Of a stretch of DNA of 64,000 nt, positions 44,805 through 53,735 are shown one piece after another (positions within the stretch are counted from its first letter, which is position 1; every line of letters begins with the position of its first letter). The DNA is from Cupriavidus necator N-1 (GTDB taxonomy: Bacteria; Pseudomonadota; Gammaproteobacteria; Burkholderiales; Burkholderiaceae). Where the stretch lies: NCBI RefSeq assembly GCF_000219215.1, contig NC_015727.1:868001-932000 (forward strand), read 5' to 3'. A program made the translations under genes and the position numbers. Under the pieces are notes generated by a model, which was not told the DNA's origin, did not search any database, and was given only the letters and a program-made list of their open reading frames with translations.

Positions 44805-45518
44805 ATGGCCGCCACGCTAAAGCGCCAAGAAGATGACAAGAAACGCCTAACCCATGCCAGCAGCGCCGAACGCCGGAAGGCAGAAGCGGCGGAGGCGCCA
44901 GCGCTACGTCCGCCTCGTCAGCTGCGCAGCGAGGCGAATCTTGCCAAGATGATCTTGGCCGGACGGAGCCTGATCGAGCAGCACAGAAATTTTGATCTCG
45001 TCCTGATCAACGATGTTATCCGTACCGCTGATACCTCTACCGGAGCCTTCTACGGCCGCTTCAAAGACAAGGACGCCTTCATTTCGTCTGTACTGGATGC
45101 CGCTTTTGCGGAAATGAAGGCCGAAGCAGACAGGGCTTTTCGGGACGATGAGGCTTGGGCTCAAGGCACGGCAGCGGAGCTCGCCGCCCGAATTGTCCAA
45201 TACTACGTCGACATGTGCCGCCGGAACCAGGGCATGTTCAAAGCCGTGTTGCGTCATTTTGCGGCGCTCGACCCCGATGCCAACCCGATGCGATGGTTGA
45301 GCCGGCACATCCAAAGCATGGTCGCGCCGATGCTCGCACAGAAGATGCAAGCCCAAGCCGGGGACGGTGCCGAGTCAGAAGTTCGGATCGTCCTGCAGAT
45401 GGTCGTGGGAACGCTTACGCTCACCCTGCTGACCGACCCTGGGCCTATGCGCTTTGAGGGGGACCAGCTTGAAACCAAGCTGACGGCGATGATGCAGCGG
45501 TTTCTGCTCTTGGCTTGA
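44805..45518 (+). CDS. TetR-family regulator, probable repressor of the P450 operon
   Basis: This 237-residue protein has a basic, charged N-terminus, then a TetR HTH (LAKMILAGRSLIEQHRNFDLVLINDVIRTADTSTGAFYGRFKDKDAFISSVL; the T-G-A-F-Y-G-R-F-K turn is diagnostic). A helical ligand domain follows (AELAARIVQYYVDMCRRN and later). I chose ATG 44805; the long upstream frame is antisense to the alcohol dehydrogenase. It is divergent from the P450 operon and probably binds the repeat at 44636-44649. Confidence 0.85.
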   Translation: MAATLKRQEDDKKRLTHASSAERRKAEAAEAPALRPPRQLRSEANLAKMILAGRSLIEQHRNFDLVLINDVIRTADTSTGAFYGRFKDKDAFISSVLDAAFAEMKAEADRAFRDDEAWAQGTAAELAARIVQYYVDMCRRNQGMFKAVLRHFAALDPDANPMRWLSRHIQSMVAPMLAQKMQAQAGDGAESEVRIVLQMVVGTLTLTLLTDPGPMRFEGDQLETKLTAMMQRFLLLA

Positions 45519-46077
45519 TTTTCCAACCGGCCAAAGGCGTCTCCTATGACGGCCGGCTCTACACGGCTGATCAAACTCATAGGCCGAACAACGTTTTCTC
45601 ACCGTGACTTTAAAGATGTGCAAATCTGAATATTCAGAATGGCGCAAGGCGAACGGTGGTCCTTGCTGGAGGGCGAAGCCGGAGGGCTTCGGCCAACGGT
45701 GCTGACGCCTGGCCGCGCAGACGCGCGACCGGCTGCGAGCCTCGCGCACCAGACTCCTGTACGCTGCATGAACCTTGCCCCAGGCACCTTGTCGCGATCT
45801 GCAGTCTTTCCTTACAGGTAACCGCAGGACTCATGGCGCCATCGCACCGGAACACGGACATCCGTGCGGGCGCGCGGCAATCGCTCAGACAACTTCTGTC
45901 CGCGACGGGCAATCACGCCCGCTGCGGCAGCATGCACGCTCCAGCCCCGTCGCGCGGCGTACTTCACTGTCCCGATTGTTGACGCATAGGCTGTGTCGCA
46001 CGGACGCCATCCCCGCGCGCCTGTTCAACGCCATGGCTTGCGACCTGCTGGGGCTGATGGGTTGCAGGAAAGTATCT
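45519..46077. other. Gap upstream of flhD
   Basis: No supported gene. Frames of 60-100 codons overlap on both strands without ribosome sites or recognisable motifs. The stretch may contain the flhD promoter but I could not pick out a clear -35/-10 pair. Confidence 0.4.
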
Positions 46078-46419
46078 ATGAATACCTCCAATCGGGTTGG
46101 ATATGGGCGCGATGAATTTCTCCAGGAAATCGGAGAGGTTAATATCGCCTACCTGCAACCTGGCGCAGCGACTGGTGCGCGAAACCCTATGGAAGCCATG
46201 CTTAAGCTCGGTGTCAGCAAGGAAGTTGCGAGTATCCTGATAAGCCTGACATCAACCGAGGACCTCTCCAAGCTGGCGACATCGGACATGGTACTGTGCA
46301 GGTTCCGCTTCGATGACCATGCAATTTTGTCTAATTTGACCGCTGCAATCAAGAACCGCGAAATGCAAATCCAGCGCACAACACTGCAAGCACAATCATC
46401 AGTGGAGTCGCTCGGTTGA
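46078..46419 (+). CDS. flhD: FlhD-like flagellar master regulator subunit
   Basis: This 113-residue protein matches FlhD over its length: [61 protein letters not shown]. FlhD normally pairs with FlhC (FlhD4C2) to activate flagellar class II promoters. The adjacent flhC is ruined, so this copy could act only with an FlhC made elsewhere, or not at all. The ATG at 46078 places the homology correctly; no strong ribosome site is visible. There are no other flagellar genes in the window. Confidence 0.75.
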   Translation: MNTSNRVGYGRDEFLQEIGEVNIAYLQPGAATGARNPMEAMLKLGVSKEVASILISLTSTEDLSKLATSDMVLCRFRFDDHAILSNLTAAIKNREMQIQRTTLQAQSSVESLG

Positions 46420-46453
46420 TAGCGTTCGTAAAGGCACAGCCAGCCCCTTCTTC

Positions 46454-46750
46454 ACGGCTACCCCACTTCCGAAACGCAAGAGCGTTCTGCAGGAGGTCAA
46501 CCAGACTCAACTCGCTATTGAGCTGATCACCCTGGGCGCGTGCCTGCAGGTACTCGAATGCGAGACGACGCTCTCGCGGGATCGATTGATTCGCCTCTAC
46601 AAAGAAATCCGCGGCGTGTCACCTCCCAAAGGTATGCTTCCCTTCTCGACGGACTGGTTCTCCACCTGGTTACCGAATATCCATCCGTCTCTTTTTTGCG
46701 CTGCTTATCAATTCATAACGCAATGGCCAAATTGGGCTTGGGCTAGCTGA
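46454..46750 (+). pseudogene. flhC: flhC remnant
   Basis: One frame reads [37 protein letters not shown] and [27 protein letters not shown], a very good match to the first half of FlhC. The codon where Met is expected is ACG (46454), followed by ATPLPKRKS as in an FlhC start. After LPNIHPSLF the match is lost and a TGA ends the frame at 46750. A short further match, NSWTLVR, occurs in another frame near 46790. The C-terminal zinc-binding Cys half is missing. The gene is therefore dead through start loss, frameshift and truncation. Confidence 0.75.
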
Positions 46751-46913
46751 TCTGCTTTGAAGACCACGAGTGCGTCCCGCTGAACAGTTGGACGCTCGTC
46801 CGCGCACCCGATGGCTGAGGCCATCAGCCGCCAAGACTGGCGATACTTTGGCCTGAGCAAGTCAGCGTCGCGTGATCCGCAGTCGCAGGCTTCCCAGCAG
46901 CCTACTTGGCTGG

Positions 46914-47558
46914 CTATTTCATCCCGTGCCGCAGGCCGCGCTCGATGATACCCACAAACGCATGGCGAACGGCCTCAGCGCGGTCATGGCTAGCTCCGAT
47001 CAGCTGTGCGGAGACGCCTCGCATCGCGCCAATGATCGCGATTGCTTCCACGGCGGGATCGAGGTCCGAGCGGATTTCTCCGGCCTCCATGCCGATGCGC
47101 AGTTCCGCTTCGACATGGGTCGTTGACTCGTTCGTCATGCGCTCCAAAGCCTCTGCTACGGCGCCTTCGGTGTTGCGTCGCTCAGCAAGAATGGCGTGAA
47201 AAGCCTGCAGCGTCCTTACCTGAGCCGGATCACGCCCCAAGGTGAAGTGAACGATATCCAGCACGGACTCCAAGCCAGGCCGGGCCTGGCTGTGGGCCAG
47301 CCGCGCCGTGCGGATGTTGACCACGATCTGATCAATCATCGCTACCAGCAGGCCCTCCTTGTCACCGTAGTGATGAGCTGTCAGCGCACGGCTGTAGCCC
47401 GAACGAGATCCTATTTCGCGCATGGTGACTCCAGCCATGCCCTTCTCGCAGATCAGTTCGACGGCACTGTCGATGATCCGTCGCGTGGCTTCTTCCCGTC
47501 TTTCATGCTGGGTACGGCGGGACTGGCCCGCCTTCTGGGACTGCAGTGGATTGTCCAT
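46914..47558 (-). CDS. TetR-family transcriptional regulator
   Basis: 214 residues. The N-terminal HTH (ATRRIIDSAVELICEKGMAGVTMREIGSRSGYSRALTAHHYGDKEGLLVAMIDQI) is followed by a helical ligand domain (VLDIVHFTLGRDPAQVRTLQAFHAILAERRN). It is divergent from the acyl-CoA ligase at 47797, with a clear dyad between them. It probably represses the ligase-Bug-thiolase-SDR operon until a CoA ester or acid binds. Confidence 0.85.
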   Translation of the reverse strand: MDNPLQSQKAGQSRRTQHERREEATRRIIDSAVELICEKGMAGVTMREIGSRSGYSRALTAHHYGDKEGLLVAMIDQIVVNIRTARLAHSQARPGLESVLDIVHFTLGRDPAQVRTLQAFHAILAERRNTEGAVAEALERMTNESTTHVEAELRIGMEAGEIRSDLDPAVEAIAIIGAMRGVSAQLIGASHDRAEAVRHAFVGIIERGLRHGMK

Positions 47559-47645
47559 GGTGGAGAAAGCATTACCTATTTGTAGCCAACATCATACAAC
47601 CAGGTTATCAGCCGGCACAGGTGTTGCATGAGGCACCAACTACAA

Positions 47646-47669
47646 AACTTGCCAACCGTCTGGCAAGTT
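47646..47669. promoter_or_regulatory. TetR operator candidate before the ligase operon
   Basis: AACTTGCCA, a 6-bp spacer and TGGCAAGTT form a perfect 9-bp inverted repeat, 128 bp before the ligase start and 88 bp from the TetR start. TAATAT follows directly and could be part of a -10, so binding would block transcription. Confidence 0.65.
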
Positions 47670-47796
47670 AATATGATACCGCAGACCATGTCGCGTACTC
47701 TGGCGGCATTGAGATCGAGAAATAGCGGAGACATGCATTGAACACAGCAAAGAACAAGACAGCGCCGCTGCGCAACTCGTCGGGGAGCCGGTCCAA

Positions 47797-49533
47797 ATGA
47801 CCCAGCTCCCCAGCACCGCCGTCGGCCAGCCCCGCCGCTCTCCCTTCTGGCCACCCGGCCTGCCCGCCGAGGCGACAGTGCCGCGCACCAGCCTGGTCTA
47901 CAACGTGGAAGTGGCTGCGCACCGCTATCCGGACAAGCCTGCCATCCGGTACTTCAGCAGCGCGATTTCCTATGCCGCCCTACTCGGTCAGATCGAGCGA
48001 ATGGCCGGCTACCTGCAGCGCCAATGCGGGATTGCGCCCGGTGACCGCGTGCTGCTGTATAGCCAGAACTGCCCGCAGTTCATCATTGCCTACTACGCCA
48101 TCCTGCGTGCCGACGCCATAGTGGTGCCGGCCAACCCGATGTGGCTGACCGCCGAGCTGGAGCATGTGGTCGCCGACAGCGGCGCCCGCGTGGCCTTCGC
48201 CGCAGCGGAGCTCTACGAGCGGCTTGCGCCGCTGCATGGCGACGGGCTCCAGCATGTCATTGTCCATGACTATGCCGATATGCTGCCCGATGAAGGAGAG
48301 TGTGATGGCAGCCCAGCCGTGCCGGCCTGGCTGCGCGAGCGCACATCGCTGGCGGGGCTCATACCGGCCGGCGGCACACTCGTGCGCTGGCAGGACGCAG
48401 ACGCAGCCGGCCTGGCACCGCTGCCCCATGCCGCCGGCTTCGATACGCTGTGCATGTTGGCCTACACTTCCGGCACCACCGGCCACCCCAAGGGCTGCAT
48501 GCATACCCATGGCACGCTGATGAGTGCTGCAGTGGGCTCCCAAGCTTGGCGCGGCAATACGCCCAACGCGGTATTCCTAGCAGTGGCGCCGATGTTCCAC
48601 CTGCTGGGCATGCAGAACGGCATCCATGCCCCCCTTTACCTGGGCGCCACCATCGTGTTGCTGCCGCGCTGGGACCCTCTGCTCGCAGCCGACTTGATCG
48701 AGCGCTACCGGGTCTCGAACTGGAACGCGCCGCCAGCAATGCTGGTGGATATCTTCTCCCAGCCCAGCATCCTAGAGCGCGACCTCACTTGCCTCGCCTT
48801 TTTGGGCGGCGGTGGCGCGGCCATGCCCGATGCTGTGGCCAATATGCTGCAGGAACGCTTCGGCCTGAACTATATCGAGGCCTATGGCATGACCGAGACT
48901 GCTGCCTTCCTGCTGTCCAACCCGCGCCACCGGCCCAAGCGGGAATGCCTGGGCATCGCCACCTTCGGTGTCGACGCTCGCGTGATCGACCCGAAGAGCT
49001 GCGTAGAACTGCCCCAGGGCGAGCTGGGTGAAATTGTGGCCAGCGGTGCCCAGATAATGCGCGGTTATTGGCGCAATCCCGAGGCGGATGCCGAGAGTTT
49101 CATCAAGATCGACGGCAAGCGCTTCTTCCGTACGGGCGATCTCGGCTATATCGACGAGGACGGCTACTTCTTCATGCGCGATCGCCTCAAGCGGATGATC
49201 AACGCCTCTGGGTTCAAGGTCTGGCCGGCCGAAGTGGAGAACCTTCTATACGGGCACCCGGCCATCCACGAAGCTTGTGTGATCGCTGCCCGAGACGAGC
49301 GGCGCGGCGAGACCGTCAAGGCGGTTGTCACCCTCAAGCCGGGCATGCAGGGGCGCGAAGAGGCCGGCGCTGAGCAGATCATGCAGTGGTGCCGTGAGCG
49401 CCTCGCAGCCTACAAGGTGCCCCGCATAGTGGAGTTCGTCGAGGCGCTGCCGAAGTCGGCTACTGGAAAGGTCCAGTGGCGCGCCCTACAGGACGCAGAG
49501 AGCGCCGCGCACCGGTCGGGCTCAACGGTTTGA
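47797..49533 (+). CDS. Long-chain-fatty-acid--CoA ligase-type AMP-forming synthetase
   Basis: 578 residues. Motifs are LAYTSGTTGHPKGCMHTHG near residue 225, YIEAYGMTETAAFLLS, FRTGDLGYIDEDGYFFMRDRLKRMINASGFKVWPAEVEN and LPKSATGKVQWRAL with the catalytic Lys. It makes an acyl-CoA or aryl-CoA from the free acid and ATP. It is the first gene of a TetR-controlled set with the Bug receptor, a thiolase and an SDR, so it would feed a beta-oxidation-type sequence. The ATG at 47797 has a GGGGAG stretch upstream. Confidence 0.9.
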   Translation: MTQLPSTAVGQPRRSPFWPPGLPAEATVPRTSLVYNVEVAAHRYPDKPAIRYFSSAISYAALLGQIERMAGYLQRQCGIAPGDRVLLYSQNCPQFIIAYYAILRADAIVVPANPMWLTAELEHVVADSGARVAFAAAELYERLAPLHGDGLQHVIVHDYADMLPDEGECDGSPAVPAWLRERTSLAGLIPAGGTLVRWQDADAAGLAPLPHAAGFDTLCMLAYTSGTTGHPKGCMHTHGTLMSAAVGSQAWRGNTPNAVFLAVAPMFHLLGMQNGIHAPLYLGATIVLLPRWDPLLAADLIERYRVSNWNAPPAMLVDIFSQPSILERDLTCLAFLGGGGAAMPDAVANMLQERFGLNYIEAYGMTETAAFLLSNPRHRPKRECLGIATFGVDARVIDPKSCVELPQGELGEIVASGAQIMRGYWRNPEADAESFIKIDGKRFFRTGDLGYIDEDGYFFMRDRLKRMINASGFKVWPAEVENLLYGHPAIHEACVIAARDERRGETVKAVVTLKPGMQGREEAGAEQIMQWCRERLAAYKVPRIVEFVEALPKSATGKVQWRALQDAESAAHRSGSTV

Positions 49534-49580
49534 CCCTCATAGCGCTAACGAAGAAGAAGCTATAGGCAAAGGAGATAGCA

Positions 49581-50567
49581 ATGCATTGCAGTAGAAGGCA
49601 ATGGCTGGCGCGGGCAATCGCCCTAGGAGGCGCCGCGGCACTTGGACAATGGAACGCTCTGGCCGAGAGTGCTTACCCATCGCGGCCGCTGCGCTTGGTG
49701 GTGCCCTATCCTGCCGGCGGCGGCACCGATACGGTAGCGCGCCTGATTGGGCAGCGGCTGTCCCAGAGCTGGGGCCAGTCTGTAGTGGTGGACAACAGGC
49801 CGGGCGCCAGCGGCATGTTGGGTAATGACATCGTGGCCAAGGCTGCGCCGGACGGATACACCATCCTGATGGCCATCACCGCGATGATCCAGTCACCTAG
49901 CCTGTACAAGAGGGTTCCCTACAATGTTGAACGCGATTTCACGGCGGTCTCGCTGGCGGTGCGTTCCTCCGACCTGCTCGTTGTGCCCAACCGCGTGCCA
50001 GCCCGTACCCTGGCCGAGTTCATCGCGCTGGCCAAGGCCAGTCCGGGCAAGCTCAGCTATGGCTCCTACGGCAACGGCACGTCGTCCCACCTGCACGGAG
50101 AGCAACTTAAGCTGCGGGCCGGCATCGACTTGGTACACATCCCGTACAAGGGCGCCGCGCCGCTGGTGAGCGATGTGCTGGGCGGGCAGGTGGATGCAGC
50201 CTTTGTCGATGTGAGTACGGCTTACAGCTATCTCAATTCTGGAAAGTTCCGCATCCTTGGCATCACCGGCACGCAGCGCCACAAAGCACTGCCGTCGGTG
50301 CCGACGTTCGCCGAAACCGGCCTCTCCGGGTTCGAGCCCAATGGCTGGATGGCCTTCTTCCTCCCGGGACGCGCGCCACACGACATTACGACCAAGCTTT
50401 CGGCAGAGATTGCCCGCATTGTCAGGCTACCCGAGGTATCACAACGCCTAATGGGAATGGGTCTGCAGCCGGTGGGGTCGACGCCGGAGGAGCTGGCGAA
50501 CGTAGTGAGAACGGATACGCCCAAGTGGGCCAGCATCGTGCGCAATGCTCAGATCCAGCTCGATTGA
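49581..50567 (+). CDS. Bug-family (TctC-like) periplasmic solute receptor
   Basis: 328 residues. The N-terminal export signal carries SRR followed by a hydrophobic stretch (WLARAIALGGAAALG), possibly Tat-type. The mature part is a classic Bug protein: YPSRPLRLVVPYPAGGGTDTVARL, VVDNRPGASGMLGNDIVAKAAPDGYTIL and IPYKGAAPLVSDVLGGQVD. These bind small carboxylates in the periplasm and are very abundant in Burkholderiales. No TctA/TctB membrane partner is nearby. Its place behind the ligase suggests it captures the same acid. Confidence 0.9.
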   Translation: MHCSRRQWLARAIALGGAAALGQWNALAESAYPSRPLRLVVPYPAGGGTDTVARLIGQRLSQSWGQSVVVDNRPGASGMLGNDIVAKAAPDGYTILMAITAMIQSPSLYKRVPYNVERDFTAVSLAVRSSDLLVVPNRVPARTLAEFIALAKASPGKLSYGSYGNGTSSHLHGEQLKLRAGIDLVHIPYKGAAPLVSDVLGGQVDAAFVDVSTAYSYLNSGKFRILGITGTQRHKALPSVPTFAETGLSGFEPNGWMAFFLPGRAPHDITTKLSAEIARIVRLPEVSQRLMGMGLQPVGSTPEELANVVRTDTPKWASIVRNAQIQLD

Positions 50568-50891
50568 AAGCAGCCGGTACCCGAATGGCCCATCTACCGT
50601 CAGCCGCGCAACAACACGCCGGCGGTGAGTCGTCCGATCGTGGTCTGCCCGCCGATGGCATGAAGGCAGGCATCAATGTGATGGATTACGCGAACCTACG
50701 CATCAGCCGGCGCGCCGCTCTTCGGCCTCGCTACTAGATGGAGGCGGCTACGCTATTTCCCTCCTCTGTTCGCCCGCGGCACGGGCCATCGACAGTGCCG
50801 AATTTCAGCTTTGATGCAGCTAACACCAGCCATTCGACAGCGCCTCTCTTCCAACATCCAACTTTACCAGCCACATTAAAGGAGACAATCC
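50568..50891. other. Gap before the second thiolase
   Basis: I see no convincing gene. A plus-strand frame of 70 codons (50525-50737) overlaps the Bug gene and lacks a ribosome site. AAGGAGA at about 50879-50885 serves the thiolase. Confidence 0.45.
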
Positions 50892-52070
50892 ATGCAACAA
50901 GCCGTCATCGTCGACGCCATCCGCAGCCCGATGGGCCGCTCCAAGCCGGGGTCGGCCTTTACCGAACTGCACGCCACCGAATTGCTGGCGCAAGTGCTCA
51001 AGGGCCTGGTCGAGCGCAACCAGCTGGACCCGGGCCTGGTCGACGACGTCATCACCGGCTGCGTGACGCAGGCCGGCGAGCAGTCCGCCGGCCCCGGTCG
51101 CGTGGCCTGGCTGGCCGCCGGTTTTCCCGACCACGTACCCGCCATCACCATCGACCGCAAGTGCGGCTCCAGCCAGCAGGCAGTGCACTTCGCCGCGCAG
51201 GGCATCATGGCGGGCGCCTATGACATCGTCATCGCCTGCGGCATCGAGTCGATGAGCCGTGTGCCGATGGGCTCGGCGCGTATCGGCCAGAACCCTTATG
51301 GTCCGTCGATTGAAGCGCGATACGCGCCGGGCCTGGTCTCGCAAGGCGTGGCGGCAGAGCTGGTGGCGGCAAAGTACGAGCTGTCGCGTCAGGACATGGA
51401 TAGCTATTCGGCGCGCTCGCACGAACTGGCCGCCGCTGCCCGCGAGAGCGGCGTTTTCCGCCGCGAAATCCTGCCGATCGTCACGCCCAACGGCGTGGTC
51501 GAGCATGACGAAACCATCCGGCCGGGCACCTCGGTGGAAAAGCTGGGCACGCTCCAGCCTTCGTTCCGCACCGACGAACTGGGCGCGCGCTTCCCGCAGA
51601 TCGGCTGGAACGTGACCGCCGGCAACGCCTCGCAGATCAGTGACGGCGCCTCGGCCATGCTGCTGATGAGCGAATCCGCGGCGCAGCGCCTGGGTCTGAA
51701 GCAGCGTGCGCGCTTTGTGGCCTTCGACGTCTGTGGCGACGACCCGATGATGATGCTCACCGCACCGATTGCCGCTAGCCAGCGTGCGATCAAGAAGAGC
51801 GGACTCAAGCTGGACCAGATCGACCACTACGAGATCAACGAAGCCTTTGCCTGCGTCCCGCTAGCCTGGCAGAAGGCGCTCGGAGCCGACCCGGCACGCC
51901 TGAACCCGCGTGGTGGCGCGATTGCACTGGGTCACCCCCTGGGCGCCTCCGGCGTGCGGCTGATGACCACCATGCTGCATGCGCTGGAAGACAGCGGTCA
52001 GCGCTATGGACTGCAGTCGATGTGCGAAGCCGGCGGCATGGCCAACGCCACCATCATTGAACGCCTGTAA
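50892..52070 (+). CDS. Acetyl-CoA acyltransferase (thiolase)
   Basis: This 392-residue complete thiolase has the nucleophilic Cys in DRKCGSSQQAVHFAAQG near residue 92, NEAFACVPLAW, the His in [20 protein letters not shown], and MCEAGGMANATIIERL at the C-terminus with the second Cys. The first ~30 residues (AVIVDAIRSPMGRSKPGS) are typical. It cleaves a 3-ketoacyl-CoA. The SDR at 52143 is directly downstream, so the pair can perform 3-hydroxyacyl-CoA oxidation and thiolysis. The ATG follows AAGGAGA. Confidence 0.9.
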   Translation: MQQAVIVDAIRSPMGRSKPGSAFTELHATELLAQVLKGLVERNQLDPGLVDDVITGCVTQAGEQSAGPGRVAWLAAGFPDHVPAITIDRKCGSSQQAVHFAAQGIMAGAYDIVIACGIESMSRVPMGSARIGQNPYGPSIEARYAPGLVSQGVAAELVAAKYELSRQDMDSYSARSHELAAAARESGVFRREILPIVTPNGVVEHDETIRPGTSVEKLGTLQPSFRTDELGARFPQIGWNVTAGNASQISDGASAMLLMSESAAQRLGLKQRARFVAFDVCGDDPMMMLTAPIAASQRAIKKSGLKLDQIDHYEINEAFACVPLAWQKALGADPARLNPRGGAIALGHPLGASGVRLMTTMLHALEDSGQRYGLQSMCEAGGMANATIIERL

Positions 52071-52097
52071 GCCCCCCCGAGCCGCGACTGCAACAGC

Positions 52098-52118
52098 GCG
52101 CGGCCGGACCGCTTTTTT
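52098..52118 (+). terminator. Possible terminator or attenuator between thiolase and SDR
   Basis: A short stem (GCGG/CCGC, 5-nt loop) is followed by six T. The stem is weak, so partial termination between the two genes is more likely than a full stop. Confidence 0.4.
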
Positions 52119-52142
52119 CCATACCAGTACTGGAGACCCAAG

Positions 52143-52910
52143 ATGAATCTGAATAGCACAATGTCCGCGGTTGTAACCGGCGGCGCTTCCGGCCTCGGCC
52201 TTGCCACAGCGCGCCGCCTGGTGGAGCGCGGTGTTAGCGTGGTGATTGCCGATCTGTCCGAAGAACGCGGAAACGCGGCGGTCGACGAACTCGGCTCTAA
52301 GGTGCGCTTCGTCAAGGCCGATGTCTGCGACACCGACCAGATGAACGCGGTCTACGACGCCGCCGAGGCCATGGCCCCGCTGCGCGCGCTGATCAACTGC
52401 GCCGGGCTGGGTGCGCCGGTGCGCGTGGTCGAGAAGGACGGCTCGCCGGGCTCGCTGGAAAAATACGAGTCGGTGGTGCGCATCAACCTCATCGGCACCT
52501 TCAACTCGCTGCGCCTGGGTGCCGCGCGCATGGCGAAGAACGAACTGGTGGACGGCGAGCGCGGCGTCTGCGTGCTGACCGCTTCAGTAGCCGCCTATGA
52601 AGGCCAGATCGGCCAGATCCCGTACAGCTCGGCCAAAGCCGGCATTGTCGGCATGACGCTGGTGGCCGCTCGCGACCTGGCCCAGCGCGCCATCCGCGTG
52701 TGCACCATCGCCCCGGGCCTGTTCGATACGCCGCTGCTGGCGAAGCTGCCCGAAAACGTGCGCGCCTCGCTTGGCGCCATGGTACCGCACCCATCACGCT
52801 TGGGTGCGCCTGACGAATACGCCTCCACCGCGCTGCACATCCTGGAGAACCCGATGCTCAACGGCGAGACCATCCGCCTGGACGGCGCCATCCGAATGGC
52901 ACCGCGCTGA
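52143..52910 (+). CDS. Type II 3-hydroxyacyl-CoA dehydrogenase-like SDR (HSD17B10-like)
   Basis: 255 residues. NAD motif VVTGGASGLGLATARRL, ADLSEERG after beta-2 (acidic, so NAD-preferring), INCAGLGAPVRVVEKDG, catalytic YSSAKAGIVGMTL and TIAPGLFDTPLLAKLPENVRASLG. The last motif, with the P-H-P-S-R-L-G-A-P-D-E-Y-A ending, is characteristic of HSD10/type II 3-hydroxyacyl-CoA dehydrogenases. It would oxidise the 3-hydroxyacyl-CoA that the adjacent thiolase cleaves. Confidence 0.9.
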   Translation: MNLNSTMSAVVTGGASGLGLATARRLVERGVSVVIADLSEERGNAAVDELGSKVRFVKADVCDTDQMNAVYDAAEAMAPLRALINCAGLGAPVRVVEKDGSPGSLEKYESVVRINLIGTFNSLRLGAARMAKNELVDGERGVCVLTASVAAYEGQIGQIPYSSAKAGIVGMTLVAARDLAQRAIRVCTIAPGLFDTPLLAKLPENVRASLGAMVPHPSRLGAPDEYASTALHILENPMLNGETIRLDGAIRMAPR

Positions 52911-53058
52911 GCGGCCTGCCAATACGAAAAGCGCTGCGCTAAGTGCTGGAGAACAGCATGCCCCTGAGCGTGAACCATCACATCCGTCTGTCGGATAGCT
53001 CGGAGCATATCATTCAACTCCAGGAGGGCGCCAGCACACGCGGGCCGGCAATGCGCCA

Positions 53059-53735
53059 ATGCTCGTTGGCACTTACATAGCACAGCGCAAACTCCTTGAG
53101 GAGAAGCTGCTTGCCTCGCGTGAGCAGCTCTGTAAGCTTTCTACTTACTTCGAGGCTGTGCGCGAAGAAGAGCGCAAGCGCATCGCGATGGAAATTCACG
53201 ATGAGCTGGGCCAGTTTCTGACGGCGCTCAAGATAGATATTTCTTTGCTGGAAATGAGGCTAGAGCTGGCCGAGTACCCGCAAGCCGAACAGAAACTGAG
53301 CGAGATGCGGAAACTGGTGGAACGAACCATTGGAACGGTCCGCCACGTTGCCAATCATTTGCGTCCCGTGGCGCTGAACTACGGGATAGTTGCGGCCCTG
53401 GAATGGCTGACAGAGGACTTCTCACTGCGCAACGATGCAGCATGCCGATTGCATGTGCAGGGGCAGGAGCCGACACTCACCAACGAAGAGGCTACGGCTT
53501 TCCTTCGCATTGCCCAGGAATCGCTCACCAATGTGGCACGACATGCCAGCGCGTCCGATGTCAATGTCGCACTCACCACTACTGTCAAGCGCATCACCCT
53601 CGCGATTAGCGATAACGGCCGGGGATTCAGGCTCGGAGTCTCGAGGCAAGGCTACTCCTATGGCCTGCAAGGCATGAGCGAACGCGCACGCTTACTGGGC
53701 GCCACCCTTGCTATCCAGAGTGCGCCCGGCGCCGG
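53059..53735 (+). pseudogene. NarX-type sensor histidine kinase, N- and C-terminally truncated
   Basis: The frame starts inside a PAS/PAC tail (LVGTYIAQRKLLEEKL). It continues through a HisKA_3 domain (EEERKRIAMEIHDELGQFLTALKID, with the phospho-acceptor His) and an HATPase (RIAQESLTNVARHASASD, ISDNGRGF, YGLQGMSERARLLGA). At SAPGAG, near 53735, homology ends where the last strand should follow, and the DNA runs directly into an acyl-CoA ligase. The sensor N-terminus is also missing upstream. The frame remains open to a stop at 53775 but its last residues are ligase DNA in the wrong frame. Confidence 0.75.
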
